NCBI RefSeq assembly: GCF_022919115.1
Contig: NZ_CP095072.1
Span: forward strand, 2,108,001 to 2,172,000
Direction: 5' to 3'
DNA from: Gracilibacillus caseinilyticus
Lineage (GTDB): Bacteria > Bacillota > Bacilli > Bacillales > Amphibacillaceae
Length of the DNA: 64,000 bases
How positions within the stretch are numbered: the stretch's first letter is position 1; each line of letters opens with the position of its first letter. A program made the position numbers and the translations under genes. The notes beneath the pieces were generated by a model. The model was not told the DNA's origin. It made no database searches and was given only the letters and a program-made list of their open reading frames with translations. Below are positions 35,337 through 42,585 of the stretch, piece after piece.

Positions 35337-35645
35337 ATGAATATTGGTCAACCGATAGCAAGCGGAAATACGGCAAATATTTATCTTACAGACAACAAAA
35401 TAATTAAAGTATTTCATGATGATTTTCCAGATACCGAATCCTTAAAAGAGGCAAATAAGCAAAAATATGCGCGTTCCTGTGGATTGCCTGTACCTAAGCT
35501 ATTTGATGTAACCAGGATACAAGGAAAACAAGCAATTATAATGGAGTATGTGAAGGGAGTACCATTAGGAGAATTATTTTTCAAAGTAGCGTCAGGAAAA
35601 TGCGGATTTACAACGTTAAGGAAATTTCAATATCAAAAAGCCTAA
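35337..35645 (+). pseudogene. Aminoglycoside phosphotransferase-like kinase, 3' truncated
   Basis: The first 80 or so residues (MNIGQPIASGNTANIYLTD, KIIKVFHDDFPD, AIIMEYVKGVPLGEL) are the N-lobe of an APH/choline-kinase-like protein: Gly-rich loop, Lys and the hinge. After GELFF the sequence changes to an unrelated 20-residue tail and stops at 35645. The catalytic HGDxxxxN and DxD lobes are absent, so no kinase activity is expected. The break coincides with the edge of the minus-strand gene array. Confidence 0.75.
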
Positions 35646-35698
35646 TTTCTCAATTAAAGCGCCTGATTGTTGAATATAATTTTTTTGTTGAACAGTAT

Positions 35699-35721
35699 CT
35701 TTGTACTGCGCAGCAAAATTT
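35699..35721 (+). repeat. Candidate left terminal inverted repeat of the array
   Basis: CTTTGTACTGCGCAGC followed by AAAATTT matches the complement of 40057-40079 at 20 of 23 positions. The pair faces inward and encloses the seven-gene array. Confidence 0.5.
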
Positions 35722-35738
35722 CTGTTTAAAATTATAGC

Positions 35739-35778
35739 TCTTGCTCAATTAAAGTCACCCGTTAATGGAATAAGAGTA
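35739..35778 (-). repeat. Cassette-spacer element, copy 5 (first half)
   Basis: On the minus strand TTATTCCATTAACGGGTGAC then TTTAATTGAGC, about 20 nt after the DUF3888 gene stop. The second half is missing at this array edge. Confidence 0.65.
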
Positions 35779-35787
35779 GACTATTTG

Positions 35788-36189
35788 TTAGTTAAAATCC
35801 ATTCTTAAATAAGTTTTTAGATGTTCATAATCAATTAACTTACCATCTGCACTTACTACAATTATATCTTCACCATAAGTAATATGAGCACGATAATAAG
35901 GTTTTACTTTTAATGTGATTTCATATGCTCCACCAACACCATATAATTGCTTTATCTTTAATATCTCCGTATCATATGAAGCCCACATAAGACTTTCTGG
36001 TGCACCTTCATCATCTTTATAAATTTCAGATATTGCTTTATCAATTGGCTCTCTTAGGCTATTGATTAGTGCATATTTAATTGTTTCACATAACTCCGTA
36101 TCAGCTTCATTTACCGTTTGTGAAAATGCTGGGGTGTCATAGCTTACTAAAGATATTATTAAAGTAAGGAATATAGTTAGCTTTTTCAT
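35788..36189 (-). CDS. DUF3888 family secreted protein
   Basis: The start at ATG 36189 has GAGGTG 6 nt upstream; a GTG three codons earlier overlaps that SD. The 133-residue product has a signal peptide (MKKLTIFLTLIISLVSYDTPAFS) and the DUF3888 pattern (LCETIKYALINSLREPIDKAI; VKPYYRAHITYGEDIIVVSADGKLIDYEHL). It is exported, with unknown function. It is the most 3' gene of the array. Confidence 0.78.
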   Translation of the reverse strand: MKKLTIFLTLIISLVSYDTPAFSQTVNEADTELCETIKYALINSLREPIDKAISEIYKDDEGAPESLMWASYDTEILKIKQLYGVGGAYEITLKVKPYYRAHITYGEDIIVVSADGKLIDYEHLKTYLRMDFN

Positions 36190-36240
36190 AATTTTCACCT
36201 CAGTTTAGTATTTGAACCTAAACTGGTCTTATTCAAGTAT

Positions 36241-36305
36241 TCTGTGACTTTAACGAAATAAACTGTATCCCTTGTTGCAGATAAGCATCCGTTACTTTAA
36301 GTTCA
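36241..36305 (-). repeat. Cassette-spacer element, copy 6
   Basis: On the minus strand CTTAAAGTAACGGATGC, then an inverted CGTTAAAGT about 40 nt on, forming an open hairpin-like pair. Confidence 0.6.
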
Positions 36306-36331
36306 ATTTTTCACAAATTTACATCATCTCT

Positions 36332-36715
36332 TTAACCGACTTTAATCCCAAATCCTATCCATCTTCCATCAATATCTTCAATTACAAATTCTTTATTATT
36401 GTAATCCGTATTTTCTAAGGTACGGATTATTTTTATATTCGAGTTAATGAACTCTTCTTGGAGTTCTTCTTGATTCTTGGTTATAAAGTAAGCGTCATAT
36501 CCATATCCATAGAGGTCTCTATTAGGAATTACTTTTTGTCCATTAGTCTTAGTTAAAATAATTTCAGTAGTATCACGGTATAAACAAATATGAGGTTCAT
36601 TTGCGTCCAAATACTGTACAGCTTTAAATCCCATCTTTTGTTCATAAAAAATTGCTGTTTTAATTATATCTAGTGTTGGAAATACACAGTGTGATTCTAA
36701 TAGTAAGTTCTTCAT
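36332..36715 (-). CDS. VOC (glyoxalase/bleomycin-resistance) superfamily protein
   Basis: A 127-residue single-module pair of beta-alpha-beta-beta-beta units (LESHCVFPTLDIIKTAIFYEQKMGFK; HICLYRDTTEIILTK; IEDIDGRWIGFGIK). The usual metal-ligand positions are only partly kept, so it may be a binding protein rather than an enzyme. The ligand is unknown. Stand-alone array gene. Confidence 0.75.
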   Translation of the reverse strand: MKNLLLESHCVFPTLDIIKTAIFYEQKMGFKAVQYLDANEPHICLYRDTTEIILTKTNGQKVIPNRDLYGYGYDAYFITKNQEELQEEFINSNIKIIRTLENTDYNNKEFVIEDIDGRWIGFGIKVG

Positions 36716-36767
36716 TTCCCTTCTCCTCTACAATTTCAAATATATTTCAAAATATATCCATTATCGA

Positions 36768-36848
36768 ACTCTTCTGCTCCTTTACTTCAACAAAGGAAAG
36801 CGAATAGATTTGTTTGTTCAGCATTCGCCCCCTTTAGTTGAAGAACTC
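36768..36848 (-). repeat. Cassette-spacer element, copy 7 (nested hairpin)
   Basis: On the minus strand TTCAACTAAAGG (36831-36842) pairs with CCTTTGTTGAA (36786-36796), and inside it GCGAAT pairs with ATTCGC (36800-36805 / 36823-36828). GTAAAGGAGCAGAAGAG follows. This copy shows best that the element can fold into a long imperfect hairpin. Confidence 0.65.
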
Positions 36849-36859
36849 CCGGTTATCAA

Positions 36860-37453
36860 TCAATGTCTTCTAATAAAGTTAAGCATTTCATCGAAAGCAT
36901 CTGAGGCTGATTTTGCATTAAAATTAGGAGAGTATGGGTCGCTAAATCCATGTTCTCCATTAAATTCATGTATTTCAGTATTTCTTTTATCCAGATTTGA
37001 AATTAATTCATTAACATCAAAGAACCGTTCTTTCTGCGGAAAGAATAAAATTGTGGGTCTTGCTGGGACTAATTCTTTGTAATTCCTAATTCTTGAACCA
37101 TAATATCCTACTATCCCATCGAGATAATCTTCCTCACTACACAGCCAAGCAACAGTTGCTCCTATACTAAATCCAATAATGTATATTTTTTTGTATTCCA
37201 ATTTAATACTTACTAATACGTTTTTTATTTTATGAACAGCCTCAGTAAACCCAACATTCTCTATAAAATTTTGATAGGCAATCTCTTCTTCGGAATAATC
37301 GAAAGGTTGCTCACGTTTTAGTAAGTTCGGACAGATAACATCAAAGCCCTGTTCTGATAATCTTTCACAAAAACTCGTCATGTGTTGATTAATTCCATAT
37401 ATTTCGTGAATCACAATAATTAAACTATCTGCCTCATTCAGTATCTGAATCAT
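36860..37453 (-). CDS. Alpha/beta hydrolase (dienelactone-hydrolase-like)
   Basis: A 197-residue alpha/beta hydrolase. The nucleophile elbow is IYIIGFSIGATVAW (GxSxG, Ser near residue 88); the acid is probably the Asp in LDGIVGYYG or VNELISN regions, and the His is in FNGEHGFSDPYSPNF, typical of dienelactone hydrolase-like proteins. The substrate is unknown. Single array gene with spacer elements on both sides. Confidence 0.82.
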   Translation of the reverse strand: MIQILNEADSLIIVIHEIYGINQHMTSFCERLSEQGFDVICPNLLKREQPFDYSEEEIAYQNFIENVGFTEAVHKIKNVLVSIKLEYKKIYIIGFSIGATVAWLCSEEDYLDGIVGYYGSRIRNYKELVPARPTILFFPQKERFFDVNELISNLDKRNTEIHEFNGEHGFSDPYSPNFNAKSASDAFDEMLNFIRRH

Positions 37454-37514
37454 TTTATCCCCTATCTTTCAAGATGACTATAACAAAAAATAAAAAATAT
37501 TATATATTTTTTAT

Positions 37515-37585
37515 CCCACCACTAAACTGCTCCAAGAGTGAAAGAGCATATCTGTTCCCAGATATGCACCCGTTAGTTCTACAAG
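37515..37585 (-). repeat. Cassette-spacer element, copy 8, with terminator
   Basis: On the minus strand AACTAACGGGTGC, then GCATATCTG-ggaa-CAGATATGC with TCTTT (37541-37567, a terminator-like hairpin), then GGAGCAGTTTAGTGG. The outer ACTAAC / GTTTAGT pair is inverted around the hairpin. Confidence 0.68.
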
Positions 37586-38245
37586 CTAATTGTTTACTTT
37601 AGTTAATATTGTTTGTAGCTCTGTTAAATCGTTAATGACCATATCAGCTTGAGAAAGTTCATCCTCTCGTGCAAAGTCAAAGTTGCATCCAATTGAAACT
37701 AAATCATTATCTTTGGCTGCATTTATATCTGAAAGTCGGTCTCCAACTACTGCTCCATTAGTGATGCCGTATTTTTTTATAATACCTTGGACCAAATCCG
37801 ATTTATTCAACGATTCAATTTGTTGGATACTGAATGTTTCCGTAACCCATTCATCCAAATGATAATAACTGACAATCGCTTTTAAATATTCCGTTAAGCC
37901 ATTACTTGCTATGTATATTGAACAATCATTCTCTTTTAAATAACTAAAGACTTCTTTTACATTAGGATATAAAGCACCTTTACCACTGCTTATATTTTCA
38001 ATTAGCCTTTCTAAAAAATAAGCATCCATTTGTTCTCTTTCCTTAACGGTATGATTAGGTAACAAAGTCTCCCATACTTTCGGTAAAGGAACCCCCATAA
38101 TTTCACGGTATTTATCAATAGGCGTTTCCTTATCCCACTTATTTAATGACCGTAAACAGCTAAAAGTATCATCCAGTGATAATTCCAATATCTTATCTGT
38201 TTGAAATAGTGTTCCATCCATATCAAAGATTAGTGATTGTGCCAT
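37586..38245 (-). CDS. HAD-superfamily hydrolase
   Basis: A 219-residue HAD phosphatase. Motif I is FDMDGTLF (DxDGT, residues 7-11), motif II is IASNGL (Ser/Asn near 113), motif III is the KSDLVQ lysine, and motif IV is VGDRLSDINAAKDND. The helical cap places it near phosphoglycolate phosphatase-like members. The substrate is unknown. Stand-alone array gene. Confidence 0.9.
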   Translation of the reverse strand: MAQSLIFDMDGTLFQTDKILELSLDDTFSCLRSLNKWDKETPIDKYREIMGVPLPKVWETLLPNHTVKEREQMDAYFLERLIENISSGKGALYPNVKEVFSYLKENDCSIYIASNGLTEYLKAIVSYYHLDEWVTETFSIQQIESLNKSDLVQGIIKKYGITNGAVVGDRLSDINAAKDNDLVSIGCNFDFAREDELSQADMVINDLTELQTILTKVNN

Positions 38246-38309
38246 TATTTTCTCTCCCCTTAAAATTATTACCTTCCAAACCTTAACAATAAATAAAAAT
38301 TAATAATGT

Positions 38310-38348
38310 GTCTTAAACATAAGCCACCCGTTAACGCAATAAGGAGTG
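38310..38348 (-). repeat. Cassette-spacer element, copy 9 (first half)
   Basis: On the minus strand CTCCTTATTGCGTTAACGGG then TGGCTTATG, after the SMI1 gene. An inverted pair AATTTAACGTAATC / TACGTTAAACC precedes it (38354-38396). Confidence 0.6.
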
Positions 38349-38392
38349 ATCTTCATTAGCAGGTTTAACGTAGTAATTGAACAGAGATTACG

Positions 38393-38866
38393 TTAAATTT
38401 TTGCATTCTTAAACAAAGAAACTACGTTTTCTGCTAATTGAGATTTTGTAAAATCATCGTGATATATACGACATACTCCTGGCTCATCAGAGTTCAGTTT
38501 GATAAATATGGGGTCACCACTACCATGGGAGCAACTGGCTATAAAAACGTATCCGTCTTTTAATGCTGATGTTCCAGGTTCATATTCGGTGTTTTCTTCT
38601 ATTATATCGTCCACACTACCCCATATCATATAAGAAACACCATCATAATCCCCAATTGGCTCATCTTCTTGAACTCCAAACTCTGCACCGATTAAGGGAA
38701 CCGTTGTATAAAGTTCAATGTACCATTTTGGTAATTTTATATTCAATTTTCTTTCTAATCTCGCTATATCACTTTCGCTTGCTGTTTTATCAACAAATTC
38801 TGGATATTTCAACTTAATTCTTTCAATTAATTGTTTTGCTTCAGATATGGATTCATTATTTGTCAT
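38393..38866 (-). CDS. SMI1/KNR4 family protein (possible immunity protein)
   Basis: A 157-residue SUKH-fold protein: SESDIARLERKLNIKLPKWYIELYTTV is the family's N-terminal signature, with YMIWGSVDDIIEENTEY and YVFIASCSHGSGDPIFIKL in the middle. SUKH proteins are widely used as immunity proteins against polymorphic toxins, though no toxin lies nearby. Single array gene. Confidence 0.88.
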   Translation of the reverse strand: MTNNESISEAKQLIERIKLKYPEFVDKTASESDIARLERKLNIKLPKWYIELYTTVPLIGAEFGVQEDEPIGDYDGVSYMIWGSVDDIIEENTEYEPGTSALKDGYVFIASCSHGSGDPIFIKLNSDEPGVCRIYHDDFTKSQLAENVVSLFKNAKI

Positions 38867-38899
38867 TTTTAAAACCTCCCATTAAACATAAAACAAAAG

Positions 38900-38956
38900 A
38901 TCAGCTATCGTTGCTCAAAATCCTTGTTGCGTTTTAGCCACCCGTTGCTTAATAAT
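38900..38956 (-). repeat. Cassette-spacer element, copy 10
   Basis: On the minus strand ATTAAGCAACGGGTGGC, AACGCAACAAGG and GAGCAACGATAGC, after the deoxyribosyltransferase-like gene. Confidence 0.6.
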
Positions 38957-38962
38957 ACTTGC

Positions 38963-39346
38963 TTATTTTGTCACTGTTACAATCAACTCATCAATGGTTC
39001 CAATACATTTCTCAACTTCAGATAAGTGGTAAAACGTACTTGTTGTTTCGAATTTATGTACTTCATCATTTTGTGAATAGAGATAAATTCTTTTTCCTTG
39101 TCCAAGTGCAATACCAAATTCAATATGACTTCCTTTGCCTGCTGGTAATAAAACTATTATAAAATCTGCTTCCATTACAGCATTCTTTTCTTCTTGTCCT
39201 ATTTCTTTTAAATCGTCAATCGTTGAAGCTCTTTCATTTTTTGTCCAATCATATGTTTGAATATAACCTTTGTTTATTAACTCAGTACTAACGTAACGAA
39301 CTGTATCTATATTTTTAAAACTCGATGCAACATAAAATTTTTTCAT
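38963..39346 (-). CDS. Nucleoside 2-deoxyribosyltransferase-like protein
   Basis: A 127-residue protein with the NDT fold pattern: KKFYVASSFKNIDTVRYV, then AVMEADFIIVLLPAGKGSHIEFGIALGQGKRIYLY, where the ADF..LP.G..S..E.G.A core supplies the catalytic Glu. It may cleave or transfer a base from a nucleoside or hydrolyse nucleotides. AAGGAG in spacer copy 11 serves as its SD. Array gene. Confidence 0.8.
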   Translation of the reverse strand: MKKFYVASSFKNIDTVRYVSTELINKGYIQTYDWTKNERASTIDDLKEIGQEEKNAVMEADFIIVLLPAGKGSHIEFGIALGQGKRIYLYSQNDEVHKFETTSTFYHLSEVEKCIGTIDELIVTVTK

Positions 39347-39354
39347 TATTTATC

Positions 39355-39435
39355 TCCTTTGTTAACATTGCTGCTTCATTAGCGAAAGATGCGACTCCCC
39401 TGTTCAGCAATAGCCACCCGTTACTTTAATAGGAG
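39355..39435 (-). repeat. Cassette-spacer element, copy 11 (both halves)
   Basis: On the minus strand CTCCTATTAAAGTAACGGG then TGGCTATTGCTGAACAGG, and CTAATGAAGCAGCAATG then TTAACAAAGGAG. The outer CTCC.TTAA / TTAAC.AAGGAG and inner TTGCTG / CAGCAA pairs are inverted. The final AAGGAG is the ribosome site of the next gene. Confidence 0.7.
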
Positions 39436-39438
39436 TTT

Positions 39439-39903
39439 TTAACATTTATACTCCATCTTCAGAAACTCAAATGTACTTCCATTTGTATCTTGCATGAAAG
39501 TCTCTACATCTTTAAATCCGACTTTTCTATATAACTTTATTGCTCTTTGATTAAAAGTTGCAACTGATAATGTTATTTTTTCAGGTTTAAACTCAGATTG
39601 AATAAAGTTAATACCTGCTCTTAAAAATTCTGTCCCATTACCTTGTCCAGTTAAATCAGGTCTCATTCCTAAACCAATATCACAGGTTCTGTGGGCAACT
39701 TTACTAAAACTAAGGAACGCAACCAATTCATTTTCTATTGTTACAGAAAATGTTGAGTTCCCTCTTTCTTCTGGGTTTAAAAATTCAGTTAAATCTTCTT
39801 CATCAGCTTCCATATTATAAAATGAATATTCGCCTTCATAATGCCAGTTAAATGCAATATTTTCTGCTTGTTTTTGTGTCATGACACTAAATTCATAAGT
39901 CAT
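39439..39903 (-). CDS. GNAT family N-acetyltransferase
   Basis: A 154-residue acetyltransferase with IGLGMRPDLTGQGNGTEFLRAG (the Q/RxxGxG/A CoA loop as GQGNGT, near residue 90), KITLSVATFNQRAIKLYRKVGF and the C-terminal strand FEFLKMEYK. It is a different GNAT from the 3741 gene. The substrate is unknown. It is the most 5' gene of the 35.8-39.9 kb array. Confidence 0.88.
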   Translation of the reverse strand: MTYEFSVMTQKQAENIAFNWHYEGEYSFYNMEADEEDLTEFLNPEERGNSTFSVTIENELVAFLSFSKVAHRTCDIGLGMRPDLTGQGNGTEFLRAGINFIQSEFKPEKITLSVATFNQRAIKLYRKVGFKDVETFMQDTNGSTFEFLKMEYKC

Positions 39904-39931
39904 TTTAATTCTCCTTCATTTCTATCTTTTA

Positions 39932-39968
39932 TCTCCTTGTTCAACTTTTCTGCTCGTTAGTTTAAGTG
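39932..39968 (-). repeat. Cassette-spacer element, copy 12 (second half)
   Basis: On the minus strand CACTTAAACTAACGAGCAG then AAAAGTTGAACAAGGAG, about 30 nt before the acetyltransferase start. As at copy 4, only the second half is present at the outer edge. Confidence 0.62.
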
Positions 39969-40056
39969 AATAACTTCACAATGTTATATATCTTCTTACT
40001 TAAATCATACCAGAATATAAAGAATTATTGTTCCCATTTTCCACAATTATGGAAAT

Positions 40057-40079
40057 AATTTTTGTTGCGCAGTATAAAG
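40057..40079 (-). repeat. Candidate right terminal inverted repeat of the array
   Basis: AATTTTTGTTGCGCAG followed by TATAAAG on the plus strand; its complement matches 35699-35721 at 20 of 23 positions. Confidence 0.5.
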
Positions 40080-40135
40080 TCTACTACGTAATTAGAGATA
40101 CTCCACAATCGTGTCTTATATGGAATAAGGAGTGA

Positions 40136-40261
40136 CTAATTGTTCACTTCTGACAGCTTTCTATATAATGAAGCCCTAGATACATTTGTAATTTCACAAA
40201 TTTGATTTACAGTCATATTTCCTTCTTTATATAGCTTTACTGCATAATTCATTCCTGCGTA
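40136..40261 (-). pseudogene. C-terminal fragment of a serine recombinase (resolvase/invertase)
   Basis: Minus-strand codons read YAGMNYAVKLYKEGNMT then VNQICEITNVSRASLYRKL and end SEVNN with TAG at 40136. This is the Hin-type HTH that ends small Tn3-resolvase-like recombinases. The catalytic N-terminal domain is absent; upstream the frame meets the truncated alkA. It marks a recombination scar between the gene array and the DNA-repair genes. Confidence 0.75.
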
Positions 40262-40562
40262 TGATGTTGTTATCGAGATCAAACCACTCACAAATATAAC
40301 CCACGATTGACTCTTTATCTTCGAATAATGCAGGCTTTGTATTGGCTAGAAATTCAACGTCCAGATCTTCCTTTTCATTTGCACGGATACGTACTAATGT
40401 ACGCACATTACTAATCTCAATAACACGAGTAATCCTATCGTTTTCGATTTCAAACATGCATTCATTGTGGTCCCTCTGTAAATAATCCAAATTCACCTTG
40501 AAATTAAATGCTTCAGGTGTTTTTATTATAATGTGATTGTTATGTTCCTCCCATGACCTCAT
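40227..40562 (-). pseudogene. alkA: DNA-3-methyladenine glycosylase 2, N-terminal fragment
   Basis: The first 100 or so residues (WEEHNNHIIIKTPEAFNFKVNLDYLQRD; IISNVRTLVRI-like strand; YICEWFDLDNNI) are the N-terminal domain of AlkA. The HhH-GPD catalytic domain is missing; the sequence switches into recombinase DNA near 40260 and stops at 40227. It lies 6 bp after adaB, as expected for an ada-type alkylation repair operon. No glycosylase activity is expected. Confidence 0.75.
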
Positions 40563-40568
40563 GAATGT

Positions 40569-41099
40569 CTACACTCTCGTCTTGTTCGATTCTTCCATTG
40601 CAAGCAGTGCTTTTTTCATCTCTAAGCCTCCACGAAATCCAGTTAGGCTACCACTTTTAGAAATTACTCTATGACAAGGCACTACCATCATAACTGGATT
40701 TGCTCCATTAGCTGTTCCGACTGCGCGCACAGCATTCGGTCTCCCAATTTTCTCAGCAATATCCGAGTAAGACACCACTTCTCCATAAGGAATATTCTGT
40801 AGTTCCTTCCAAACCGCTTTTTGAAAGGATGTACCTTTCAGATCGAGAGGAATATCAAATGTTTTTCTTTTTCCATGCAGATATTCTATCGTTTGATGTA
40901 CATAGTTACTAACTTTTTCATCATCTTCTATCAGTCTTGCATTTGGCCTGTTTTTATCTGTCCAAATCTGTAATTTGTTTATCGCTTTATTTGGAGAGCC
41001 GACAAAACATAATCCTTGGTCAGTTGCTGCAATATAAATCGTCCAATTTCCGTGGTTTAATGTTCCATAATAGATGGTTTGTGCATGTTTATTTTTCAT
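40569..41099 (-). CDS. adaB: Methylated-DNA-protein-cysteine methyltransferase
   Basis: A 176-residue MGMT/AdaB. The acceptor cysteine is in VPCHRVISK, and the DNA-binding HTH is YSDIAEKIGRPNAVRAVGTANGANP. It repairs O6-methylguanine by suicide transfer. The start overlaps the adaA stop (ATGA), giving a coupled operon. Length is normal. Confidence 0.94.
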   Translation of the reverse strand: MKNKHAQTIYYGTLNHGNWTIYIAATDQGLCFVGSPNKAINKLQIWTDKNRPNARLIEDDEKVSNYVHQTIEYLHGKRKTFDIPLDLKGTSFQKAVWKELQNIPYGEVVSYSDIAEKIGRPNAVRAVGTANGANPVMMVVPCHRVISKSGSLTGFRGGLEMKKALLAMEESNKTRV

Positions 41100-41656
41100 T
41101 TATTACCCCTTCTTTTTCTAAATTGACTTGGTGTTTGACTATTTTTCTCTTTGAAGACAGTTGAAAAGCGTGAAGCATTTGTGATTCCGACCAGTCTACC
41201 AATTTCCTGTATAGGGAGGTCAGTTTGAACTAAATACTTTTCCGCTTTTTCGATTCTCAGTTGCTGCACATATTCTAGTGGCGTTATGCCTTTTATCTTT
41301 TTAAACACACGATGCAGGTGATAAGAGCTGCTGTGGCAATGTTCCGCAATTGATGTTAAAGTTAAAGGGTTGGAATAATTCTCTTTGATATACATTTCAA
41401 CATGTGAAATCCATTCCTCATCAGGTAGACTGTTTCCTCCTGATTTACAGTGTTTACAGGGCCTATAACCTGCCTTTAGCGCATCTTCTGCTTGCGTAAA
41501 AATAGTGACATTATCAAAATTCGGAACTCTTGATTTACAAGAAGGTCTGCAAAAAATGTTGGTTGTTTTTACAGCATAGAAAAATTGATCGTCATAGCTT
41601 TTATCATTTTCCACTATCGCTTTCTTTCGTTCTTCAGTGAGTTGCAGCATCATCAA
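41096..41656 (-). CDS. adaA: Methylphosphotriester-DNA methyltransferase/AraC regulator
   Basis: A 186-residue AdaA. The zinc/acceptor cysteines are FCRPSCKSR and CKHCKSGG, followed by an AraC domain (SIAEHCHSSSYHLHRVFKK; EIGRLVGITNASRFSTVFKEK). Methylation of the first Cys by phosphotriesters turns it into an activator of its own operon. Overlaps adaB; divergent from the 41939 gene. Confidence 0.94.
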   Translation of the reverse strand: MMMLQLTEERKKAIVENDKSYDDQFFYAVKTTNIFCRPSCKSRVPNFDNVTIFTQAEDALKAGYRPCKHCKSGGNSLPDEEWISHVEMYIKENYSNPLTLTSIAEHCHSSSYHLHRVFKKIKGITPLEYVQQLRIEKAEKYLVQTDLPIQEIGRLVGITNASRFSTVFKEKNSQTPSQFRKRRGNK

Positions 41657-41764
41657 TTCATCACCTCTGGTCTAAATTTTACACCTAATTCAAATAAAAG
41701 AAACATTTGTCGAGTTGAATAGCAAGATATGAAAAGAATTTTTTGCAATTCGGTAAAAATATTA

Positions 41765-41790
41765 ATGGAATATTATGTTAAAATAAGAAG
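41765..41790 (+). promoter_or_regulatory. Repeated promoter module, copy 4
   Basis: AATGGAATATTATG then TTAAAATAAG carries the extended -10 TGtTAAAAT shared with 29424 and 35207. It points to the plus-strand gene at 41939. Confidence 0.5.
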
Positions 41791-41938
41791 AGAAGACAGC
41801 AATTCATTTAATGCTTCATTATCCATTGATGAAGACACCTTCTTACATCAACGTCTATCACATTTCCATTATAAGACTCTAAAAATAGTAGGTTGAATAA
41901 TGGAAAAAAGAATAGTCATTTACAAAGGAGGAATGTTA

Positions 41939-42478
41939 TTGAATAGAAAAATACACATTTTAGGTGCTTCAGGGGCTGGGACATCGACATTAGGTGCCGC
42001 ATTATCCAAGGTTTTACCACACAGGCATCTGGATACGGATGATTACTTTTGGATAACCAAATTCACTGAACAAAGAGAAGTACCGGAAAGAAGAAGATTG
42101 TTGGAAAAAGATTTATCACTAAACGAAAACTGGATACTCTCTGGTGCTGTTTGTGGTTGGGGCGATAATTTTAAAAGTAGTTTTGATCTTGTTTTTTTCT
42201 TATGGATTCCTCAAGATATAAGGCTTGAAAGACTAAAACAAAGGGAATTCCAGCGTTATGGAAATGAAATATTAGCTGGAGGAAGCAAATATGAGCAATC
42301 GAAAAAATTCCTGGAATGGGCTTCTTTATATGATAGTGCTGGAATGGAAGTGAGAAGTAAAACGTTACATGAGCATTGGATGGCAGAGTTATCTTGCCCT
42401 GTATTAAAAATAGAAGGTGATTATTCAGTCGAGGAAAGAGTAGATATTGTATTGGATTATCTGAAAGCTAAAGGGTGA
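41939..42478 (+). CDS. Adenylate-kinase-like P-loop protein
   Basis: The start is TTG 41939 after AAAGGAGG; an ATG at 41900 lacks an SD. The 179-residue protein has a P-loop GASGAGTST in which the usual Lys is Thr, a form seen in a Bacillus family of small kinase-like proteins. HRHLDTDDYFW is the acceptor-site segment, and RLERLKQREFQRYG the lid-like arginines. It may phosphorylate a small molecule. The substrate is unknown. Confidence 0.75.
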   Translation: MNRKIHILGASGAGTSTLGAALSKVLPHRHLDTDDYFWITKFTEQREVPERRRLLEKDLSLNENWILSGAVCGWGDNFKSSFDLVFFLWIPQDIRLERLKQREFQRYGNEILAGGSKYEQSKKFLEWASLYDSAGMEVRSKTLHEHWMAELSCPVLKIEGDYSVEERVDIVLDYLKAKG

Positions 42479-42585
42479 TAGGTATTTTTGCAAAAGTGGC
42501 CATAAAAGTAGCCGAAGTGGCCATAAAACATCGAAAAGTGACCAAGGTTATAGATCGATTACTTTATTTATTTGGGGAGGAGATA

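Noticed and set aside
38354..38396. Inverted AATTTAACGTAATC / TACGTTAAACC pair as an integrase attachment site
   Set aside because: No integrase nearby and the pair is seen once; treated as part of the spacer region.
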